Shown here: piece after piece, positions 6,605-12,403 of the stretch
How positions within the stretch are numbered: the first letter of the stretch is position 1
Layout of the letters: each line of letters opens with the position of its first letter
NCBI GenBank assembly: GCA_016187325.1
Contig: JACPJY010000154.1
Span: 1 to 12,403, forward strand
Source: Rhodospirillales bacterium
GTDB taxonomy: Bacteria > Pseudomonadota > Alphaproteobacteria > Rhodospirillales > Casp-alpha2
Direction: 5' to 3'
DNA length: 12,403 nucleotides
The notes under the pieces: model-generated
Seen by the model: only the letters and a program-made list of their open reading frames with translations
What the model was told of the DNA's origin: nothing
Database searches by the model: none
Position numbers and translations under genes: made by a program

Positions 6605-7112
6605 TCCGCACCTTGGCCTTCAACCGGCAGTGGCCGACGACGAAATCGGCGACCGCGTTGACGTCGTCGAGATCGATCACCGGCCGGCCGATGTCACCAA
6701 GATCGGCGTCGCTGGCGACCGCGACGATGGTCGGGTCGTCGGCCGCCAGCATCGGCTTGCCGACCGCCGGGCGGAACACCTCGAGCTTGTGGTGGCGGTG
6801 CGCCTTGAAGCCCTCGATCAGCACCAGATCGACCTCGGACAATCGCGCCAAGAGCTCGTCCATCGAGGGTTCCGCCCCGTCGCGGTTCTCGTGCAGGAGC
6901 GCCCAGCGCTTGGCGCCGGTGATCAGCACCTCGCTGGCGCCAGCCCTGCGGTGCTCGAACGAATCTTTGCCCGGCCGGTCGATGTCGACGTTGTGGTGGG
7001 TGTGCTTCATGGTCGAGACCGAAAACCCGCGATCGATCAGCTCCGGCAACAATTTCACCAGCAGCGTCGTCTTGCCGCTGCCGCTCCATCCCACCAGGCC
7101 GAAGATTTTCAT
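6591..7112 (-). CDS. mobB: Molybdopterin-guanine dinucleotide biosynthesis adapter MobB
   Basis: P-loop GTPase-like partner of MobA in making the guanine dinucleotide form of Moco. 173 aa, close to E. coli MobB. The P-loop GWSGSGKTT lies at residues 8-16, followed by the family segment STMKHTHHNVDIDRPGKD and a conserved His/Arg-rich stretch (FEHRRAGASEVLITG). Further on come VLIEGFK and a DDP segment. The ATG at 7112 is chosen because homologues start MKI-FGLVG; the frame also allows a TTG at 7139 that would add nine residues. It overlaps moeA by 14 bp and lies about 70 bp after pgsA. mobA is not here. Presence of MobB suggests bis-MGD enzymes of the DMSO-reductase family in this organism. 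Confidence 0.93.
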   Translation of the reverse strand: MKIFGLVGWSGSGKTTLLVKLLPELIDRGFSVSTMKHTHHNVDIDRPGKDSFEHRRAGASEVLITGAKRWALLHENRDGAEPSMDELLARLSEVDLVLIEGFKAHRHHKLEVFRPAVGKPMLAADDPTIVAVASDADLGDIGRPVIDLDDVNAVADFVVGHCRLKAKVRNGAA

Positions 7113-7182
7113 GCCGATGCCGTCCGCCCACCAGATCAACGGGGCCCAAGTGTTGGCTGGGAAGCCATGAAAATCAACGAAT

Positions 7183-7809
7183 TCAATTCTTGCCCGCGGC
7201 CGGCTTGGGAGCCCTCGGCTTGCGCTTCGGGGCGGGCGCGTGGTCGGTCAAGCGGATGTGACGGAGACCGGCGACCAGGTAGTCGTAGCCGGTGATCAGC
7301 GTCAGCGCCGCCGCGCCCCACAGCCCGTAGATGCCGACCTCGGTGGTGGTGAGTGGGCCGAAGTCGGGCCCCGACGGCCCGACCAGCAGGAACCCCAGCG
7401 CTACCATCTGGATGCCAGTCTTCCATTTGGCGAGTGTCGTCACCGGCACGCTGACTTGGACTTCGGCCAGGAATTCGCGCAGGCCCGACACCAGGATCTC
7501 GCGGCACAGGATCACCGCCGCCGGCAGAACGGTCAGCCCCGAGAACCGGTGGATGCCGACCAGCACCAGCAGCACGGAAGCGACCAGCAGCTTGTCGGCG
7601 ATCGGATCGAGGAACCGTCCGAACGCCGACTGTTGGTGCCAGGCGCGGGCGAGGTAGCCGTCGAAGAAGTCGGTGACGCAGGCGAAGGTATAGGCGGCGA
7701 ACGCCAGCCAACTGCCGAGCGGGTCGTCGACGAACAGCAACAGTGCAACCAGCACCGGGATGGCGATGATGCGCGAGAATGTCAGGATGTTGGGCAACTT
7801 GTTCAGCAT
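7183..7809 (-). CDS. pgsA: CDP-diacylglycerol-glycerol-3-phosphate 3-phosphatidyltransferase
   Basis: Inner-membrane enzyme that makes phosphatidylglycerophosphate from CDP-diacylglycerol and glycerol 3-phosphate, the committed step to phosphatidylglycerol and cardiolipin. 208 aa with several hydrophobic segments (about 10-27, 33-47, 74-100, 128-150 and 155-175). The CDP-alcohol phosphotransferase motif is complete: D50-G51-x2-A54-R55-x8-G64-x3-D68-x3-D72. The N-terminus LNKLPNILTFSRI is typical of PgsA. The C-terminal 20 residues are a basic Lys/Pro/Ala tail, probably cytosolic. It starts 66 bp after uvrC stops, and that gap holds a promoter-like sequence. Confidence 0.95.
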   Translation of the reverse strand: MLNKLPNILTFSRIIAIPVLVALLLFVDDPLGSWLAFAAYTFACVTDFFDGYLARAWHQQSAFGRFLDPIADKLLVASVLLVLVGIHRFSGLTVLPAAVILCREILVSGLREFLAEVQVSVPVTTLAKWKTGIQMVALGFLLVGPSGPDFGPLTTTEVGIYGLWGAAALTLITGYDYLVAGLRHIRLTDHAPAPKRKPRAPKPAAGKN

Positions 7810-7845
7810 GTCGGGTCCAGGTCGGGGATTCGGGGGTGGCGGCGT

Positions 7846-7874
7846 ATTGTAACCTCTAAATACCCGGTTGCGAA
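7846..7874 (-). promoter_or_regulatory. Possible sigma-70 promoter before pgsA
   Basis: In the uvrC-pgsA gap the minus strand reads TTCGCA (-35, 7869-7874), then 17 bases, then TACAAT (-10, 7846-7851, five of six matches). The start of transcription would fall near 7839, about 30 nt before the pgsA ATG. If real, pgsA and the Moco genes can be transcribed independently of uvrC. Confidence 0.45.
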
Positions 7875-7875
7875 A

Positions 7876-9858
7876 TCAGCCCTCTGGGTGGAACCAGTCG
7901 TAAATGCGCGCCGCCGTCGTCCGGCTGATGCCCTCCACCGCCTCCAAATCCGCGCGGCCGGCCTCGGCCACCGCCTTAGCGGCGCCGAAATGGTGCAGCA
8001 GCGCCTTCTTGCGCTTGGCGCCGATGCCCGGGATGTCGTCGAGCAGTGACTTGCCGATCGCCTTCGAGCGCTTGTCGCGGTGCGCGCCAATGACGAAGCG
8101 GTGCGCCTCGTCGCGGAGCCGTTGCAGGAAGAACAGCACTGGGTCGCGCGGCGGTAGCATCATCGGCCGGCGCCCCGGCCGGTAGATGCGCTCGCGGCCG
8201 GCGTTACGGTCCGGGCCTTTGGCGATCGCCGCCACCGGCAGGCCCTCGATGCCGAGCTCCTCGAACACGCCGAGCGCCGCCGAAAGCTGCCCCTGGCCGC
8301 CGTCGATCAGCACCAGGTCGGGCCATTGCCCTTGCGCGCCGTCCGGATCCTCCCTCAACGCGCGGCTGAAGCGGCGGGTCAGCACTTCCCGCATCATCGC
8401 GTAGTCATCGCCTGGCGACGCGGCGGCATCGCCCTTGATGGTGAACTTGCGGTAGGCCTTCTTCACTAGGCCTTCGGGTCCGGCGACAATCATCGCGCCG
8501 ACCGCCTTGGCGCCGGATACGTGGCTGTTGTCGTAAACCTCGATGCGCTCCGGCGGCGCCTCCAGATCGAGGGTCCTGGCCAGTGCCTCCAGAAGCCGCC
8601 ATTGCGAGGCGCTTTCCGCCATCCGGCGGGCAAGCGCCTCCTTGGCGTTGATCAGCGCGTGCCTGACTAGGTTCAGCTTGTTGCCGCGCGCCGGGCGGAT
8701 GAGCCGCACCCGCCGGCCGGCGCGCATGGAGAGCGCTTCGGCGACCAGCGCCAGGTTCGGCGGCGTGTGGCTGAGCATCACCGTCCGCGGCGGCTCGGCG
8801 CGGGCGTAGAACTGGCCCAGGAACGCCTCCACCACCTCGGCCGGGCCGTCGCCGGCGGCGTGGCTCGGGAAGTACGCCCGGTTGCCGAAGTTGGCGCCGG
8901 TGCGGAAGAAGAATACCTGCACGCAGGTCTGACCGCCGGCTTGGTGAGCGGCGACCACGTCGGTCTCGCCGACGCCGGCAAGGTTGATGTCCTGGTGCGC
9001 CTGGACGCTGGTTAGCGCCCGGATGCGGTCGCGGTAGCCGGCGGCTTCTTCGTAGTTCTCGGCGTCGGACGCCTCCTGCATCTGCTTCGCAAAGCGCTGC
9101 TGGATCTTCTGCGAGCCGCCCTTCAGGAACTCCCGCGCCTCCTCCACCGATTGCCGGTACTCGGCCTCGCCGATGCGGCCGACGCACGGCGCCGAACAGC
9201 GCTTGATCTGATGCAACAGGCACGGCCGGGTGCGGGCGGCGAATACCGCGTCGGTGCAGGAGCGCAGCAGGAACGCCCGCTGCAGCACGTTGATCGTCTC
9301 GTTGACCGCCCAGGCGGACGCGAACGGGCCGAAGTAGTCGCCCTTGCGGCTCTTGGCGCCGCGGTGCTTGAGGATCTGCGGGAACCGATGGTCGCCGGTG
9401 ACTAGGATCGACGGGAACGACTTGTCGTCGCGGAGCAGGATGTTGTAGCGCGGCTGAAAGCGCTTGATCAGGTTGGATTCGAGCAGCAGCGCCTCGGCCT
9501 CGGTGTGGGTGGTGACAAACTCCATGGCCGCCGTCTCGGCGATCATGCGCCGGGTGCGGATCGGATGGCGTTCCGGGCGCACATAGCTCAACACCCGCTT
9601 CTTCAGGTTCTTGGCCTTGCCGACGTAGAGCACGGCGCCGCGCGGGTCGATCATCCGGTAGACGCCAGGCTGGCCGGGCAGCGTCTTCAGATGGGACTGA
9701 ACGACCGGGGCGCCCTTCAGCGCTGCCACGGGCGGCGGACCGGAGGGCCTCTCGGAAAGCGGCGCCTCGGCGGGTGCCGCGGGCGCGGCGTCGCCGGCGG
9801 CGGCCGTGCGGCCGCGCCGCTTAGGCTTTTCCGATGTCGGCTGTCGCCGCTCGCTCAT
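7876..9858 (-). CDS. uvrC: UvrABC excinuclease subunit C
   Basis: Dual-incision nuclease of nucleotide excision repair, recruited by UvrB-DNA. 660 aa from the ATG at 9858. An Ala/Pro/Lys-rich N-terminal extension (1-60) precedes the GIY-YIG nuclease (GVY at 65-67, YVGKAKNLKKR at 78-88; Val replaces Ile in the second half). Cys201-x11-Cys213-x7-Cys221-x3-Cys225 has exactly the spacing of the iron-sulfur ligands of E. coli UvrC. The UVR UvrB-binding helix pair is at about 262-292. The RNase H-like 5' nuclease shows YDNSHVSG (Asp443), IDGGQGQ (Asp519) and DEAHRF (His586). Tandem helix-hairpin-helix motifs end the protein (about 605-657). A TTG at 9927 in frame would add 23 residues, but the ATG fits better. 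Confidence 0.95.
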   Translation of the reverse strand: MSERRQPTSEKPKRRGRTAAAGDAAPAAPAEAPLSERPSGPPPVAALKGAPVVQSHLKTLPGQPGVYRMIDPRGAVLYVGKAKNLKKRVLSYVRPERHPIRTRRMIAETAAMEFVTTHTEAEALLLESNLIKRFQPRYNILLRDDKSFPSILVTGDHRFPQILKHRGAKSRKGDYFGPFASAWAVNETINVLQRAFLLRSCTDAVFAARTRPCLLHQIKRCSAPCVGRIGEAEYRQSVEEAREFLKGGSQKIQQRFAKQMQEASDAENYEEAAGYRDRIRALTSVQAHQDINLAGVGETDVVAAHQAGGQTCVQVFFFRTGANFGNRAYFPSHAAGDGPAEVVEAFLGQFYARAEPPRTVMLSHTPPNLALVAEALSMRAGRRVRLIRPARGNKLNLVRHALINAKEALARRMAESASQWRLLEALARTLDLEAPPERIEVYDNSHVSGAKAVGAMIVAGPEGLVKKAYRKFTIKGDAAASPGDDYAMMREVLTRRFSRALREDPDGAQGQWPDLVLIDGGQGQLSAALGVFEELGIEGLPVAAIAKGPDRNAGRERIYRPGRRPMMLPPRDPVLFFLQRLRDEAHRFVIGAHRDKRSKAIGKSLLDDIPGIGAKRKKALLHHFGAAKAVAEAGRADLEAVEGISRTTAARIYDWFHPEG

Positions 9859-9945
9859 CGCACTCACCGCCGATGCCCCGGATGGTCCTTGGGAGGGTCC
9901 CAGACGGCCCGTCCAAGTACCTGACAAACCTTTGTTTTGGCGCGG

Positions 9946-9951
9946 ATTCTA
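9946..9951 (-). promoter_or_regulatory. Possible -10 element for uvrC
   Basis: The minus strand reads TAGAAT here (five of six to TATAAT). The -35 region 17 bases upstream (TTCCGT) is weak. Transcription would begin near 9938, giving a leader of about 80 nt to the ATG at 9858. It would be nearly leaderless for the alternative TTG at 9927. The DnaA box sits immediately upstream of the -35 region. Confidence 0.3.
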
Positions 9952-9976
9952 AACGACTCCCGGGATTCACGGAACC

Positions 9977-9985
9977 TGTGGATAA
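9977..9985 (-). promoter_or_regulatory. DnaA box (perfect 9-mer)
   Basis: The minus strand reads TTATCCACA, the exact consensus DnaA box. It is nested in a 5-bp inverted repeat, AACCT-GTGGATA-AGGTT (9973-9989). It is a single perfect box with no clear cluster, so it is not an origin by itself. The position just upstream of a possible uvrC -35 would suit regulation by DnaA. Confidence 0.5.
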
Positions 9986-10271
9986 GGTTGTTGAAAAGCC
10001 GCCCGCGCCTGGGATTATCCTGCTCAAACAGCCGGCTTTCCTCGTCTGGCCTTCATATCCTGCATCGTGCCGTAACCACGGCCATTCTGTTAACTTGTTG
10101 ATTTTATGAAACGAATCCTGGACGCGGGGGGAAGATCTCCCACCGTCACACGTCCGTCAAATATAGTTAACCGAGTTCCAAACAATCCGCCGGCCTGTGT
10201 AAAACTTGTCGACGGCGATTGCCTAAATTGCCGATCCGAATAGAAGTACCGGCCCGACTAAAGACACTGAT

Positions 10272-10691
10272 TTATACTTTGGAATTGAACCTTTCGATTT
10301 CGACGCCGGCGCTTTCTGCATCCTCGAGTATGTCCAATTTCTCGACCCGCACCCGGGCCGATTTTACCCGCCGATCCTCGAGGCACATGGCGGCGATGTT
10401 CTCGGCCAGGGTCTCGACTAGGTTGACGTGGCCGCGGTTGCAGATCCGTTCCACCCCCCGGGCCAACTGCTCGTAGCAGATGACGTTGCGGATATCGTCG
10501 TCGATCAGCCGGTCGCCCTCCATGACCGCCAGGTCAAGGTTGATCCGCACTCGCTGTTCGGCGTCCCGCTCGTGGCGGTGGACGCCGATCGAGCACGGCA
10601 CCATCAGGTTGCGGATGAAGACGTGGCGGAGCTTGCGCCCGGCGTCGGCGATCTTTACCGGTTTGACGAGCTTGATATGGCTTGCGGTCAT
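10272..10691 (-). CDS. folB: Dihydroneopterin aldolase
   Basis: Cleaves (and epimerises) 7,8-dihydroneopterin to 6-hydroxymethyl-dihydropterin plus glycolaldehyde in folate synthesis; forms octamers in the cytosol. 139 aa. Pterin-site and catalytic residues: Tyr73 in ICYEQL, Glu93 in HVNLVETLAE and Lys118 in VRVEKLDILEDAESAGVEIER. IRNLMVPCSIGVHRHER (26-42) is the usual opening strand and turn. About 22 residues precede the core, as in alphaproteobacterial homologues. Start choice: the ATG at 10691 has GAGGA five bases upstream; an ATG at 10703, overlapping the SDR stop as ATGA, would add four residues. Cotranscribed with the pteridine-reductase-like SDR. Confidence 0.93.
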   Translation of the reverse strand: MTASHIKLVKPVKIADAGRKLRHVFIRNLMVPCSIGVHRHERDAEQRVRINLDLAVMEGDRLIDDDIRNVICYEQLARGVERICNRGHVNLVETLAENIAAMCLEDRRVKSARVRVEKLDILEDAESAGVEIERFNSKV

Positions 10692-10699
10692 CGCGGTCC

Positions 10700-11470
10700 T
10701 CATTCCGCCGTGCGTCGGGTGGTGGAACCCGGAGCCCAGCCCAGGTGCTGGCCGCCGTCGAGCACGATCATCTGCCCGGTCACCGATGGGGCGTCAAGGA
10801 GGAATCGCACGGCGCGGCAGATCTCCTCGGGGTCGACCCGGCGCTGCAGCGGCAATTTCGACCATTGGCGGCGGAATTGCTCCTCGGTCTGATGCACGCT
10901 CGGCAGCGTCGGCCCCGGGCCGATGGCGTTGACGCGGATGCCGGGCGCCAGCGCCAGCGCCAGGTTCTGGGTCAATCCCCACAGCGCCACCTTGCTCACC
11001 GTATACGAGGTGAAATAGGGGGTGACGTTCCACACCCGTTGGTCGATCAGGTTGATGACGTGGCCCTCGGTCCGTTTCGGCAACTGGGCGGCGAACGCCT
11101 GGGTCAGCAGGAACGGCGCCCGTACGTTGACCTGCATGTGGGCGTCCCAGGTCTCGCGCGTCGCTGTGCGCGGGTTGTCCTCCTTGAACACCGAGGCGTT
11201 GTTGACCAGGCAATCCAGCGGCCCGACCGCGGCCGCCGCCCGGGCGACCAGTTTGGCGGCCGCCTTTTCGTCCATCAGGTCGGCCTGGACGGCCGCCGCC
11301 TTGCCGCCGCCCGCCTTGATCTCGGCGACCGCGGATTCGGCATCCTTCTTCGAGCGATTGTAGTGCACGACCACGGTGGCGCCGGTGGCCGCCAAGTCCA
11401 GCGCGATGGCGCGGCCGATGCGGCGCCCGGCGCCAGTGATCAGGACCGTGTGCGAGGCCATGCTGTTCAT
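10700..11470 (-). CDS. SDR oxidoreductase resembling pteridine reductase / FolM
   Basis: 256-aa NADPH-dependent short-chain dehydrogenase/reductase. The cofactor loop is TGAGRRIGRAIA (12-23); the paired arginines suit NADPH, and LVNNAS lies at 88-93. The catalytic positions are Asp143-x12-Tyr156-x3-Lys160. The residue that is Ser in classical SDRs is Asp, with the same spacing as the Asp/Tyr/Lys triad of Leishmania PTR1 and of E. coli FolM. The substrate-loop side has IGPGPTLPS, and the end is VTGQMIVLDGGQHLGW, also FolM-like. It lies directly before folB (stop/start overlap) and 56 bp after rppH. The likely reaction is reduction of a dihydropterin (dihydromonapterin or dihydrofolate) to the tetrahydro form. 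The family is certain; the substrate is inferred. Confidence 0.88.
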   Translation of the reverse strand: MNSMASHTVLITGAGRRIGRAIALDLAATGATVVVHYNRSKKDAESAVAEIKAGGGKAAAVQADLMDEKAAAKLVARAAAAVGPLDCLVNNASVFKEDNPRTATRETWDAHMQVNVRAPFLLTQAFAAQLPKRTEGHVINLIDQRVWNVTPYFTSYTVSKVALWGLTQNLALALAPGIRVNAIGPGPTLPSVHQTEEQFRRQWSKLPLQRRVDPEEICRAVRFLLDAPSVTGQMIVLDGGQHLGWAPGSTTRRTAE

Positions 11471-11526
11471 CGCCGGAGCATGGGGGATGGTTCAAGCGCG
11501 CGCAAGGGGCGGCCGGGACCCCGGTT

Positions 11527-12042
11527 TCAGCCGCCGGCGGCGATGCGTTCCGGCAGGCCGCAGAATTCGGCGATGACGTCGTCGTAGAGGCGGCGCTTGA
11601 ACGGCACGATCAGCCCGGGCAACTCGTTCATCGCCACCCACCGCCATTCGACGAACTCCGGCTTGTGGTGGTTGTCGAGGACGAAGTCGGAATCCTCGCC
11701 GGTGAAGCGGAGCGCGAACCACTTCTGCGTCTGCCCCCGGAATTTGCCGCCCCAGGCGACTCCGACCAAGTCCGGTGGCAGGTCGTAGGTCAGCCAGTCC
11801 CTGGTCTCGGCGACGATCTCCGCCTTGCGAGTGCCAGTCTCCTCCTCGAGCTCGCGCAGCACCGCGTCCGCAGGCGTTTCGCCTTCGTCGATAGCGCCCT
11901 GCGGCATCTGCCAGGTACCGTGGTGGCGCGACGAACCTGTGCGGCGGCCGACGAATACCTTTCCCTGGCGGTTGATCAACATGGCGCCGACGCCGCGTCG
12001 GTAGGGCAGCGACGACGCCGTCGGAGACTTGCGGCTGCTCAT
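11527..12042 (-). CDS. rppH: RNA pyrophosphohydrolase (Nudix)
   Basis: Removes pyrophosphate from 5'-triphosphate RNA, priming decay by RNase E/G. 171 aa. YRRGVGAMLIN (14-24), the GTWQMPQGAIDEGE stretch and a complete Nudix box from G49 to T71 (G-x5-E-x7-REL-x-EE-x-G-T) are visible. So is the family segment WLTYDLPPDL, followed by RGQTQKWFALRF. Metal-binding glutamates are E64, E67 and E68. Length and motifs match alphaproteobacterial RppH rather than other Nudix groups. It begins 14 bp after the polysaccharide deacetylase gene stops, an order commonly seen in alphaproteobacteria. Confidence 0.94.
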   Translation of the reverse strand: MSSRKSPTASSLPYRRGVGAMLINRQGKVFVGRRTGSSRHHGTWQMPQGAIDEGETPADAVLRELEEETGTRKAEIVAETRDWLTYDLPPDLVGVAWGGKFRGQTQKWFALRFTGEDSDFVLDNHHKPEFVEWRWVAMNELPGLIVPFKRRLYDDVIAEFCGLPERIAAGG

Positions 12043-12056
12043 AGCGTTCGCGACAA

Positions 12057-12403
12057 TTACTTTTTCGGCGGCGGGGCCGGCTGCTTGGCTGGCTGCTTAG
12101 CCGACTGCTTGGCCAGCGCCGACACCGGGACCAGGGCCACCTTCTTTTGCTTCAGCGTCGCGGTCCAGTTGATCAGGCGCTCAATGGTGGCAGGATGGGG
12201 ATGCGCGGCGGCAACCGCGACCGTGCGTTCGCGAACCAGTTGCTCGAGTTCATTCAGCTTCGCCTCGACAGCCAGCCGCGACGGATCCTCGTCGAGGGTG
12301 AGGTCGCTGGTCACCCTCGGCAGGCCGACCTTGGCTGCGATCTTGGGCGTCGCCACGGTGCCCTGGGGACCGGTGGTGACCAGCATCAGGCCGCGCGCCT
12401 TTA
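12057..12403 (-). CDS. Divergent polysaccharide deacetylase family protein (C-terminal part only)
   Basis: The frame is open through the right edge, so only the last 115 or so residues are visible. The stretch from GLMLVTTGPQG through GLPRVTSDLTLDEDPS to AHPHPATIERLINW, ending in VALVPVSALA, is characteristic of the divergent polysaccharide deacetylase family (YibQ / DUF610, NodB-like fold). In homologues the segment VTSDLTLDEDP corresponds to the conserved D-x-F-LD region and AHPHP to the GHP motif. Expected location is the periplasm; the signal peptide is outside the window. The protein ends in a low-complexity KQ(S/P)A repeat and PPPKK tail. The deacetylase activity of this family is unproven. 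The gene upstream in relatives is often a CtpA-type S41 protease. Confidence 0.85.
   Translation of the reverse strand, partial: KARGLMLVTTGPQGTVATPKIAAKVGLPRVTSDLTLDEDPSRLAVEAKLNELEQLVRERTVAVAAAHPHPATIERLINWTATLKQKKVALVPVSALAKQSAKQPAKQPAPPPKK
12079..12114. repeat. Three tandem 12-bp units encoding a KQ(S/P)A tail
   Basis: Three consecutive 12-bp units share the core ctgctt (12079-12090, 12091-12102, 12103-12114), differing at a few bases. On the coding strand each unit gives Ala-Lys-Gln-Ser/Pro, in frame. They lie at the extreme C-terminus of the deacetylase-like protein. A slippage-prone tail that changes by four residues per unit is the likely origin. Confidence 0.7.

Larger units (their letters stand above)
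9859..10271. other. 413-bp AT-richer intergenic region between folB and uvrC
   Basis: This is the longest non-coding stretch in the window, and its AT content is visibly higher than the surrounding genes. It holds a perfect DnaA box, a possible -10 element for uvrC, a small hairpin GCCGT-AACC-ACGGC (10069-10082) and the palindrome-like GGGAAGATCTCCC (10130-10142). Short open frames exist on both strands but have no family features. I see no clear rho-independent terminator after folB. It probably holds the uvrC promoter; a small RNA cannot be excluded. Confidence 0.6.

Noticed and set aside
5492..6661. Long plus-strand open frame (about 389 codons) opposite moeA
   Set aside because: The opposite strand carries an unmistakable MoeA. 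The plus-strand translation has no family motif and is a shadow of high-GC codon usage. The same applies to the long plus-strand frames over the kinase gene (457-1524) and over the SDR (10682-11587).
9834..10109. Plus-strand open frame (91 codons) overlapping the uvrC start
   Set aside because: No ribosome site or family features; it runs through the uvrC 5' end and the spacer, and looks like chance.
9859..10271. Replication origin
   Set aside because: Only one perfect DnaA box, no cluster, no typical origin neighbours (dnaA, hemE, parAB, gidA). CtrA-type TTAA-N7-TTAA was looked for and not matched.
9859..10271. SOS (LexA) box for uvrC
   Set aside because: Neither GTTC-N7-GTTC nor GAAC-N7-GAAC was found in the spacer; the closest string fails at the second half.
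11471..11526. Terminator between rppH and the SDR gene
   Set aside because: A GC-rich CCGG-GGTC-CCGG stem exists but no T-run follows, and the short gap suits continued transcription.

Overview
The window is a compact, high-GC stretch of bacterial chromosome. Gene content and order point to an alphaproteobacterium, probably Rhodospirillales-like. The main reasons are the PetP/PetR-type MarR plus OmpR-family pair, the order divergent polysaccharide deacetylase - rppH, and the close packing of uvrC, pgsA and molybdenum cofactor genes. I see no insertion sequence, CRISPR array, tRNA or rRNA. Genus cannot be settled by eye.

Left part (1-2514, minus strand): a three-gene regulatory unit. A MarR-family protein (PetP-like) is followed by an OmpR-family response regulator (PetR-like) that starts with TTG overlapping the marR stop. 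An EnvZ-type sensor histidine kinase starts 7 bases later and runs off the left edge just after its G2 box. A 186-bp divergent gap (2515-2700) separates this unit from ilvE (branched-chain aminotransferase, plus strand). That gap contains a near-perfect 14+14 bp dyad overlapping a TTGACA element, the best operator candidate in the window.

Middle part (3644-9858, all minus strand), in transcription order: uvrC, pgsA, mobB, moeA, moaD, moaE and a LOG-family Rossmann protein. The last five form a molybdenum cofactor block in which mobB/moeA and moeA/moaD overlap and the LOG gene starts 4 bp after moaE. The moaA, moaC, mogA and mobA genes are not present here, so this block covers sulfur insertion into the dithiolene (MoaD/MoaE), molybdenum insertion (MoeA) and nucleotide-form maturation (MobB), not the early GTP steps. 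The LOG gene converges on ilvE with a 25-bp gap and no visible terminator.

Right part (10272-12403, all minus strand): the 3' end of a divergent polysaccharide deacetylase, rppH, a pteridine-reductase-like SDR, and folB. The SDR carries Asp where classical SDRs have the catalytic Ser, as in PTR1 and FolM, and folB overlaps its end, which makes a small folate/pterin pair. A 413-bp AT-richer gap between folB and uvrC holds a perfect 9-mer DnaA box inside a short inverted repeat, just upstream of a possible uvrC promoter.

Most genes here are ordinary housekeeping genes. The points most worth a second look are the petP/ilvE dyad, the LOG protein in the Moco block, the FolM-like SDR beside folB, the DnaA box before uvrC, and three TTTAGG(G)-containing repeats between moaD and moaE. 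I did not find a clearly novel multi-gene system.
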